Source: Chitinophagales bacterium
GTDB lineage: Bacteria; Bacteroidota; Bacteroidia; Chitinophagales; Chitinophagaceae
NCBI GenBank assembly: GCA_015654495.1
Contig: JAATGW010000571.1
Coordinates: forward strand, 1-12,032
Direction of reading: 5' to 3'
DNA: 12,032 bases
How positions within the stretch are numbered: position 1 is the first letter of the stretch; the number at the start of each line of letters is the position of its first letter. This document shows, piece after piece, positions 7,006 through 12,032 of the stretch. The translations under genes were made by a program, and so were the position numbers. The notes below the pieces were generated by a model that was not told the DNA's origin, made no database searches, and worked only from the letters and a program-made list of their open reading frames with translations.

Positions 7006-9177
7006 TCAGCCCACATTGTTAATGTCAAAAGGAAGTTTTCTGATCCGCTTTCCTGTGGCGGCAAATACTGCATTGCATAATGCAGGAGCAAAAGGCGGGA
7101 GGCCGGGTTCTCCGGCGCCCTTGATTATTTCTCCTCCATCAGCAAGTATGTGTACATCCACAGCCGGCATCTCGTTTATTCGTACAAGTGGATTATTATG
7201 AAAATTTGTCTGTACAGTTTGTCCGTTTTCAAAAGTAATTCCATTCTTGATTGCGGCAGTCAAAGCCATTACAGCGGCACCTTCTACCTGTGCTTTAACA
7301 GTATCCGGGTTCACGACAGTTCCCATATCAATAACGGCTATAATTTTTTCAAGCTGAACCCCGGTTCCTTTTTTTGAAACTTCGACTACATATCCGCAAT
7401 GACCTGCAAAAAATTCAAACTGTGCAACACCAAGTCCGTGGCCTTCCGGTAAAGGCTGACCCCAGTTGGAAACTTCTTTAAGTTTGTTCAGTATCTTTTC
7501 TGCGCTGCTTCCTTTTTTAATATTATCCAGGCGGAATGCCATAGGGTCTTTACCAGCAGCTACGGCCATCTCATCAATAAAACATTCATGAGAAAAAGCA
7601 AGGGTCGTACTTGTAACTGCACGCCAGTACAATAATGGTATGTCAAGGGGAGAATAAACAAAACTGGTTTGCAGGTTGGGAATTTCATATTTCTGATCGG
7701 CAATTCCTTCCATCATTGTTTTGTCCACTTTTTTTGGATCAAAGTTGGGATATAAGCCGGCATCGATAGAAGGAGAAATTACTTTATGTTCAAGTGCGAC
7801 CGGCCTTCCATCTGCGCTGATTCCGCCTTTGAGTGCGGAAAAAGTCATTGGTCTGAATGGCCCGAGCCGGGTATCATCTTCGCGGGTCCAGATCGCCTTT
7901 ACCGGTTTACCTGTTTTTTTTGATAATTCAACTACATCAGTCACATAATCGTTTATAAGCCGGCGACCGAATCCGCCACCATTAAACATCGTGTGCAGGT
8001 GTACGTTAGCCTCAGGAATGGATTGCTCTTTTGCAACTTCCTTAACGAGATCACCGGGTATCTGGGTCGAGGTCCATATCTCAACCTGATCAGGCGCATT
8101 CCAGCGCACAACACAGTTCATTGGTTCGATAGGAGAGTGAGAAACAAGCGGAGTTTCGTATAAAGCTTCAAGTTTTTTCGCAGCTCCTGCATATTCTTTT
8201 TCAAAAGAACCATGTGTTATATCTGTCAATCCTTTTTTCGCAGCGAGCTTTCTCAGACCAGCAGCATAGTCACTGGAGTTTAGTTTATCCCGGCCCTCAT
8301 GGTTCCATTCCGTTTTGAGTTTTTTGCGTCCCTGCAGGGCTGCCCAATAATTTTCACCGATTACAGCAACTGAATCATGCCTGAATATCCCGACAATACG
8401 TTTGCAGGTTACCACGTCCAGAACACCTTTCATTTTCCTTGTGTCCGCGTCATCGAACTTTATAAGTTTACTTCCTATAACGGGTGATCTCTCAATTGAG
8501 GCATAAACCATTCCGGGAACCGAAACATCGAGTCCGAATTTCGCCTGGCCGGAGGACTTCAATGGAATATCAGGCCGGCCGCCTGATTTTCCGATAATTC
8601 TGAAGTCTTTTGGATCCTTGAGTTTTGGTTCTGCAGGTACCTTCATTTTTGCCGCAGTTTCTGCCAAAGCTCCGTAGCCAAGTTTTTTCCCTGATGGCTT
8701 ATGAATCACAAAAGCGTTTTCGGCATAACATTCCTCAACGGGCACCTGCCATTGCTGAGCTGCTGCACCTATCAGCATTTCGCGGGCTGCCGCACCTACT
8801 TTACGTAAAGTGAAAAATTCACCTCTTACAGAAGAACTACCGCCTACGCTCTGGGCATTCCCAAACTGACTCTGTCCGCCTGTTTGCTTTATTACAACCT
8901 GGTCAAGTGAAACTTCCAGTTCTTCAGCAATCAGCCCGGGAACTGATTGCCAGGTTCCCTGACCTACTTCAGGTTTTGTGTTAAAAATGGTAATGACGCC
9001 CGAAGTTTCAATATTTATATAAGGTGTTATTTCAAACAGTTTTCCCGGAGCCGAAACCGCAGCGATTTCGGGGCCGCTTTTACAACCGGTATTCAGGCCA
9101 AGAAAAAATCCTGTGCCTGTAATGCCTGCAAGCTGAAGGAATCTGCGGCGTTTTAAAGAAGGATGCATTTGTTGCAT
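7006..9177 (-). CDS. iorB: Molybdopterin-binding subunit of xanthine dehydrogenase family, isoquinoline 1-oxidoreductase beta (IorB)-like
   Basis: A 723-residue large subunit of the aldehyde oxidase/xanthine dehydrogenase superfamily, of usual IorB length. The N-terminus carries a twin-arginine signal (RRRFLQLAG from Arg10, then a hydrophobic stretch to about residue 28), and Cys32 follows in LNTGC, a poor but possible lipobox. Cofactor-binding blocks include KPEVGQGTW near residue 70, FNGGGFGRRL with the glycine-rich loop, and the C-terminal GAGEPG containing the catalytic glutamate, Glu690. These enzymes hydroxylate N-heterocycles or oxidise aldehydes; the real substrate cannot be told. The enzyme is likely folded with its 2Fe-2S partner in the cytoplasm and exported to the periplasm. 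The partner gene lies 39 bp upstream and xdhC 19 bp downstream. The start could also be the ATG three codons later. Confidence 0.93.
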   Translation of the reverse strand: MQQMHPSLKRRRFLQLAGITGTGFFLGLNTGCKSGPEIAAVSAPGKLFEITPYINIETSGVITIFNTKPEVGQGTWQSVPGLIAEELEVSLDQVVIKQTGGQSQFGNAQSVGGSSSVRGEFFTLRKVGAAAREMLIGAAAQQWQVPVEECYAENAFVIHKPSGKKLGYGALAETAAKMKVPAEPKLKDPKDFRIIGKSGGRPDIPLKSSGQAKFGLDVSVPGMVYASIERSPVIGSKLIKFDDADTRKMKGVLDVVTCKRIVGIFRHDSVAVIGENYWAALQGRKKLKTEWNHEGRDKLNSSDYAAGLRKLAAKKGLTDITHGSFEKEYAGAAKKLEALYETPLVSHSPIEPMNCVVRWNAPDQVEIWTSTQIPGDLVKEVAKEQSIPEANVHLHTMFNGGGFGRRLINDYVTDVVELSKKTGKPVKAIWTREDDTRLGPFRPMTFSALKGGISADGRPVALEHKVISPSIDAGLYPNFDPKKVDKTMMEGIADQKYEIPNLQTSFVYSPLDIPLLYWRAVTSTTLAFSHECFIDEMAVAAGKDPMAFRLDNIKKGSSAEKILNKLKEVSNWGQPLPEGHGLGVAQFEFFAGHCGYVVEVSKKGTGVQLEKIIAVIDMGTVVNPDTVKAQVEGAAVMALTAAIKNGITFENGQTVQTNFHNNPLVRINEMPAVDVHILADGGEIIKGAGEPGLPPFAPALCNAVFAATGKRIRKLPFDINNVG

Positions 9178-9216
9178 ACAATGATTTTATCGGTTATACT
9201 TAACAGTGTGATGTAA

Positions 9217-9675
9217 TCAGATCAGTTCAGCGGCCCTGTGAATCGCTTTTCTGATTCGCTGATATGTTCCGCAACGGCAAAGATTGCCCTGCATGGCCGT
9301 GTCAATATCAGCATCTGTTGGTTTAGGATTGGTAGTGAGCAGCGCTATAGCACTCATGATCTGGCCTGACTGGCAATAGCCACATTGAGGCACCTGAAGT
9401 TCGATCCATGCTTTCTGTACTGCATGATCTGTTTTTTCTGAAATGCCTTCGATGGTTGTGATTTTTTTCCCCGCTGCAACCGAAACCGGGATGCTGCAGG
9501 ACCTTGTCGGGCTGCCATCAAGGTGAATAGTGCATGCACCACACTGAGCAATGCCACAACCGAATTTTGTACCTGTGAGTCCGGCAAAATCGCGGATAAC
9601 CCAGAGTAGTGGCATTTGTTCATCCACGTCCAGATCGTACTGTTTGTTGTTAATATTAAGCTTGAAAGATGCCAT
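9217..9675 (-). CDS. iorA: 2Fe-2S subunit, isoquinoline 1-oxidoreductase alpha (IorA)-like
   Basis: A 152-residue protein with both iron-sulfur domains of the molybdenum hydroxylase small subunit. The N-terminal plant-ferredoxin-type cluster uses Cys40, Cys45, Cys48 and Cys60 (CGIAQCGAC, then RSCS). The helical C-terminal domain holds Cys98 and Cys101 (CGYCQSGQ) and Cys133 and Cys135 (GNLCRCG). It passes electrons from the molybdenum centre of IorB to an outside acceptor. It has no export signal of its own, so it should cross the membrane as a passenger of the Tat signal on IorB. It is the first gene of the minus-strand array, behind a 373-bp divergent spacer. No FAD subunit or cytochrome gene is next to it, as is typical for the two-subunit IorAB type. 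Confidence 0.96.
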   Translation of the reverse strand: MASFKLNINNKQYDLDVDEQMPLLWVIRDFAGLTGTKFGCGIAQCGACTIHLDGSPTRSCSIPVSVAAGKKITTIEGISEKTDHAVQKAWIELQVPQCGYCQSGQIMSAIALLTTNPKPTDADIDTAMQGNLCRCGTYQRIRKAIHRAAELI

Positions 9676-9816
9676 AGATGCTGATTGTATTTTTCGGGAT
9701 TATTGAAGTTACAAAAAAAAGAACTGCTATAGCCCATGGTTCTCTGTTGCTGACGGATAAGAGATGGAATTCAGAATTAGTAAAAATCCTTGTCAATTAT
9801 CTCTGAATTAGTTGTC

Positions 9817-9836
9817 TACCTACTAAAAGGTAGGTA
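9817..9836. promoter_or_regulatory. Inverted repeat TACCTAC-N6-GTAGGTA, candidate operator
   Basis: A perfect 7-bp inverted repeat with a 6-bp spacer, about 140 bp upstream of the iorA start. Each arm is part of a four-base tandem repeat (CTAC-CTAC and GTAG-GTA), so an alternative centre also works: CTACCT-N6-AGGTAG. A second overlapping dyad, AAGGTA-GG-TACCTT, occupies 9827..9840. Nested dyads like this are common in operators of dimeric regulators, and the adjacent TetR protein is the obvious candidate. A factor-independent terminator is unlikely because no T-run follows on either strand. Confidence 0.4.
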
Positions 9837-9960
9837 CCTTCGGGCCCCAAAATGAAGAAGAGAGTGGAAGGGAAATAAAACAGTTAAAATAATTTCGGGA
9901 AGTTTCGCGGGAAGGTCCTTCAGTTAACGCAATCGTTTTTGAATTGAAAAATCTTATTCA

Positions 9961-9979
9961 CCATTACAGAATGTAATGG
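9961..9979. promoter_or_regulatory. Inverted repeat CCATTACA-GAA-TGTAATGG, candidate TetR operator
   Basis: A perfect 8-bp inverted repeat with a 3-bp spacer, 19 bp in all, ending 69 bp before the tetR ATG. A third half-site, ATTACA, recurs at 9995..10000. Length, symmetry and place, between the regulator gene and its divergent neighbour, fit an autoregulatory TetR-family operator. The link to this regulator is inference. Confidence 0.45.
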
Positions 9980-10048
9980 GCTGTTTCATTTGAAATTACA
10001 GTTATTAAATTCAGCGTTTCTTTGAAACAGCTTAATCCGACAAATGCA

Positions 10049-10603
10049 ATGCTTAATACCAGGGATTATATTATCAGGGTTGGTACGGATCTGATCTGTT
10101 CCCGGGGGTTCAATGCATTTAGTTTCAAAGATATCAGCAGGGAGGTGGGAATAGCCAATGCATCTATACATTATTATTTTGCTACAAAAACAGATTTGGG
10201 TCTCGCAGTTGTTCAGGCCCATATTAAAGAACTTGAAAAGCTGAAAGAAAATAATTCCGAACGGGATCCATGGACAAAGCTGAATGCTTTTTTTAATATT
10301 TATTGTAATGCACAGGCAGATAAACGGGTTTGTATTGCCGGCACACTGTTAACTGATCTTCCTTCGATTGATACACCAATACGGGATGAACTAAATAAAC
10401 TGGTGACGGCTATTTTTGCATGGCTGATCTCCATTCTTGAAGAAGGCCGGCGTAAGAAAGTATTTTATTTCTCTTCTGCTCCGCGAACAAAAGCGTTAAT
10501 GATCATTACAAATCTGATGGCAGGGCTTCAGATTTCGAGGATATCGGGTGTACAGGATTTTGAACTGATAAAGAATACAATAATCAAAGAATTAAAAGGC
10601 TGA
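10049..10603 (+). CDS. TetR/AcrR family transcriptional regulator
   Basis: A 184-residue regulator. Residues about 4-50 form the TetR DNA-binding domain: IIRVGTDLICSRGFNAFSFKDIS, then the helix-turn-helix REVGIANASIHYYFATKTDL with the typical HYYF...K recognition end. The rest is a helical ligand-binding domain. The stretch VCIAGTLLTDLPSIDTPIRDEL resembles regulators of the YxaF/LmrA/AcuR kind, which respond to small, often reactive or hydrophobic molecules; the ligand here is unknown. I chose ATG at 10049; the frame stays open back to a TTG at 10022, but the first extra residues do not look like family sequence. It lies 3 bp before fabF and divergent from iorAB, so it may control itself, fabF, the molybdenum array or all three. 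Confidence 0.9.
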   Translation: MLNTRDYIIRVGTDLICSRGFNAFSFKDISREVGIANASIHYYFATKTDLGLAVVQAHIKELEKLKENNSERDPWTKLNAFFNIYCNAQADKRVCIAGTLLTDLPSIDTPIRDELNKLVTAIFAWLISILEEGRRKKVFYFSSAPRTKALMIITNLMAGLQISRISGVQDFELIKNTIIKELKG

Positions 10604-10606
10604 AAC

Positions 10607-11851
10607 ATGAAAAGAGTTGTTGTTACAGGTATTGGAGCACTTACTCCCATCGGAAATAATGCTGTTGATTTCTGGGAAAACCTTCAGGCAGGAAAAAGCG
10701 GTGCAGCTGATATCACAAGATTTAATGCAGAGAAGTTTAAAACCAGATTTGCCTGTGAACTGAAAGGATTCAATGCCGCTGATCATCTCGATAAAGCCGA
10801 AATCCGAAGGAATGATCTGTACACACAATATGCCCTTGTATCCGTAGCAGAGGCGGTAAAAAATGCCGGTATCGATTTTGATGGCCTCAATAAGAACCGG
10901 ATCGGAGTAATCTGGGGTTCAGGAAATGGAGGTATTCAAACTTTTGAAGAGCAGGTTATTGAGTTTGCTACCGGAGACGGCACACCGAGATTTAATCCTT
11001 TTTTTATTCCGAAGATGATCGTTGATATAGCGTCAGGCGTTATTTCGATCCGCTACGGGTTGCGCGGAATCAATTTTACTACTGTTTCCGCCTGCGCAAC
11101 TTCCAATACTGCCATCATTGATTCGCTTAACTATATCCGTTGGAATAAAGCTGATATGATTATTACCGGAGGTTCGGAAGCGGCTGTCACAAGGAGCGGC
11201 ATCGGAGGCTTCAATGCTGCTAAAGCACTTTCAACAAATAATGAATCGCCGGCTTCTGCGTCGAGGCCATTTGATATCAGTCGTGATGGTTTTGTAATGG
11301 GTGAAGGCGCCGGTGCTTTAATACTCGAATCACTTGATCATGCTTTGAAAAGAAACGCAACGATACTCGCTGAAGTTGCAGGTGGAGGAATGGCGGCCGA
11401 TGCCTATCATTTAACCGGAACCCATCCCGAAGGTGAAGGCGCTTATCTGGGGATGCTGGCAGCGCTTGAAGATGCAGGGATACAGGCCTCGGATATTGAT
11501 TATCTGAATGCACATGCTACATCTACAAAGCAGGGCGATGAAAGCGAATTGATTGCAGCTGAAAGGGTATTTGGAATAGGTGCTTCGCTGCATGTTGGTG
11601 CCACCAAATCAATGACCGGTCATTTACTTGGGGCTGCCGGGGCAATCGAATCAATTGCCTGTGTAAAAGCGGTTCAGGAAGACGTAATTCCTCCTACCAT
11701 CAATACCGTTGATATTGAACCTGAGTTTAAAGACAAATTCAATTTCGCAGGCCGGCAATCGATAAAGAAAACAGTGAGGTATGCGATAAATAATACTTTC
11801 GGTTTTGGAGGACATATAGCAACTTCCATTTTCAAAAAATATGTTCCCTGA
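10607..11851 (+). CDS. fabF: 3-oxoacyl-[acyl-carrier-protein] synthase II (FabF-type)
   Basis: A 414-residue thiolase-fold condensing enzyme of normal FabF length. The catalytic triad is complete: Cys163 in SACATSN, His303 in NAHATST and His339 in KSMTGHLLGAAG, with Lys334 as the conserved structural lysine. GEGAGALILE and the C-terminal NNTFGFGGH are also typical. It condenses malonyl-ACP with acyl-ACP, extending fatty acids or a polyketide-like chain in the cytoplasm. A ribosome site (AAAAGG) lies in the tetR end, and the gap from the tetR stop is 3 bp, so both are co-transcribed. No acpP, fabG or fabD is adjacent, which suggests an accessory copy rather than the housekeeping gene, but that cannot be settled here. 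A chain-length factor is excluded by the intact cysteine. Confidence 0.95.
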   Translation: MKRVVVTGIGALTPIGNNAVDFWENLQAGKSGAADITRFNAEKFKTRFACELKGFNAADHLDKAEIRRNDLYTQYALVSVAEAVKNAGIDFDGLNKNRIGVIWGSGNGGIQTFEEQVIEFATGDGTPRFNPFFIPKMIVDIASGVISIRYGLRGINFTTVSACATSNTAIIDSLNYIRWNKADMIITGGSEAAVTRSGIGGFNAAKALSTNNESPASASRPFDISRDGFVMGEGAGALILESLDHALKRNATILAEVAGGGMAADAYHLTGTHPEGEGAYLGMLAALEDAGIQASDIDYLNAHATSTKQGDESELIAAERVFGIGASLHVGATKSMTGHLLGAAGAIESIACVKAVQEDVIPPTINTVDIEPEFKDKFNFAGRQSIKKTVRYAINNTFGFGGHIATSIFKKYVP

Positions 11852-11861
11852 TTTTGGGTTC

Positions 11862-11882
11862 AGGCAGGAGGCAGCAGGAGAA
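11862..11882. repeat. Heptamer tandem array A (AGGCAGG-like, 3 units, degenerate)
   Basis: Three adjacent 7-bp units, AGGCAGG, AGGCAGC and AGGAGAA, starting 10 bp after the fabF stop. The third unit is degenerate. The array passes directly into array B without changing the 7-bp register. Confidence 0.6.
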
Positions 11883-11924
11883 GTCTGGAGTCGGGAGTCG
11901 GGAGTCTGGAGTCGGGAGTCTCGG
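11883..11924. repeat. Heptamer tandem array B (GTCKGGA, 5 units plus a degenerate one)
   Basis: Five 7-bp units with alternating T or G at the fourth position: GTCTGGA, GTCGGGA, GTCGGGA, GTCTGGA and GTCGGGA, then the degenerate GTCTCGG. It is strongly purine-rich on the plus strand apart from the TC step. Confidence 0.9.
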
Positions 11925-11959
11925 GGTGGACAATCAGCTTAAGGATTGTGACAGACATT

Positions 11960-11987
11960 AGGCAAGAGGCAGAAGGCAAGAGTCAAA
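11960..11987. repeat. Heptamer tandem array C (AGGCARR-like, 4 units)
   Basis: Four 7-bp units: AGGCAAG, AGGCAGA, AGGCAAG and the divergent AGTCAAA, followed by a truncated AGG. It resembles array A, so the two may be diverged copies of one family flanking array B. Confidence 0.8.
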
Positions 11988-12006
11988 AGGAAACAGCCGG
12001 TTTTAA

Positions 12007-12032
12007 GTTCATAGTTCATAGTTCATAGTTCA
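12007..12032. repeat. Heptamer tandem array D (GTTCATA, 3.7 units, runs off the edge)
   Basis: Three exact copies of GTTCATA and the first five bases of a fourth at the window edge. Unlike arrays A to C it is AT-rich. The full length cannot be seen. Confidence 0.92.

Larger units (their letters stand above)
9676..10048. promoter_or_regulatory. Divergent intergenic region between iorA and the tetR-fabF pair
   Basis: This 373-bp spacer has no plausible gene and must contain the start signals of both the molybdenum-cofactor array (leftward) and tetR-fabF (rightward). It holds two strong inverted repeats (9817..9836 and 9961..9979), a smaller one at 9984..9995, a hairpin at 10013..10032, and a direct repeat GAATTAGT at 9774..9781 and 9805..9812 whose copies start 31 bp apart. 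Partial matches to the Bacteroidota -7 element exist, TACCTTTT on the minus strand (9832..9825, overlapping the first dyad) and TAATTTCG on the plus strand, but neither has a good -33 partner at normal spacing. No promoter can be fixed by eye. Confidence 0.6.
11852..12032. other. Noncoding region after fabF, mostly short tandem repeats
   Basis: From the fabF stop to the window edge there is no gene and no clear hairpin-plus-T-run terminator. Most of the stretch consists of four separate tandem arrays listed below, all with a 7-bp period, with about 35 bp of ordinary-looking sequence between the second and third (11925..11959). The region continues beyond the edge. Confidence 0.8.

Noticed and set aside
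6987..7091. N-terminal extension of XdhC
   Set aside because: It overlaps the coding end of iorB by about 85 bp and adds sequence outside the XdhC domain.
10022..10048. TTG start for the TetR regulator
   Set aside because: The frame is open, but the codon lies inside a hairpin, lacks a ribosome site, and the added nine residues do not resemble TetR N-termini.
9986..10222. Minus-strand frame in the tetR region
   Set aside because: It is antisense to the TetR DNA-binding domain, has no motif, and would need a promoter inside tetR.
11862..12032. Short repeats considered as a CRISPR array
   Set aside because: Units are 7 bp and directly adjacent without spacers, and no cas gene is present.

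Overview
The window looks like chromosomal DNA from a Bacteroidota bacterium, probably near the Chitinophagaceae/Sphingobacteriales (the exact family is inference). The signs are moderate GC with AT-rich spacers, mostly weak Shine-Dalgarno sites, a MoaC of the type fused to MoaB in this phylum, a MoeB-like protein without zinc cysteines but with a rhodanese tail, and heptameric microsatellites. No insertion sequence, phage gene, CRISPR array, tRNA or rRNA is visible.

About three quarters of the window (1..9675) is a minus-strand gene array devoted to one molybdenum hydroxylase and its cofactor. In order of transcription it holds: a 2Fe-2S subunit (9675..9217); a Tat-exported molybdopterin subunit of the isoquinoline 1-oxidoreductase type (9177..7006); the XdhC-type cofactor insertion chaperone (6986..5829); a MocA-like cytidylyltransferase (5832..5200); moaA (5203..4223); moeA (4193..3003); a TSUP/TauE-SafE membrane permease (3000..2266); a 145-bp gap; then moaD (2120..1893), moeB-rhodanese (1890..763), moaE (770..327) and the N-terminal 108 residues of moaC, cut by the window edge (324..1). 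Most junctions overlap or lie within a few bases, so this is one operon or two (iorA to TSUP, and moaD to moaC).

The genes form a nearly complete route. MoaA and MoaC make cyclic pyranopterin monophosphate from GTP. MoeB adenylates the MoaD C-terminal Gly-Gly, and its rhodanese domain may supply sulfur. MoaD and MoaE make molybdopterin, MoeA inserts molybdenum, and MocA probably makes the CMP form. XdhC would then sulfurate or insert the cofactor before the IorAB complex leaves through the Tat pathway. The adenylylation step (MoaB/MogA) is not visible but may lie in the missing C-terminal half of moaC.

A 373-bp divergent spacer (9676..10048) separates this array from a plus-strand pair, a TetR-family regulator (10049..10603) and a FabF-type 3-oxoacyl-ACP synthase (10607..11851), joined by 3 bp. 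The spacer has two strong dyads, 9817..9836 and 9961..9979, which are the best operator candidates. Downstream of fabF, positions 11862..12032 hold four different tandem arrays that all have a 7-bp period.
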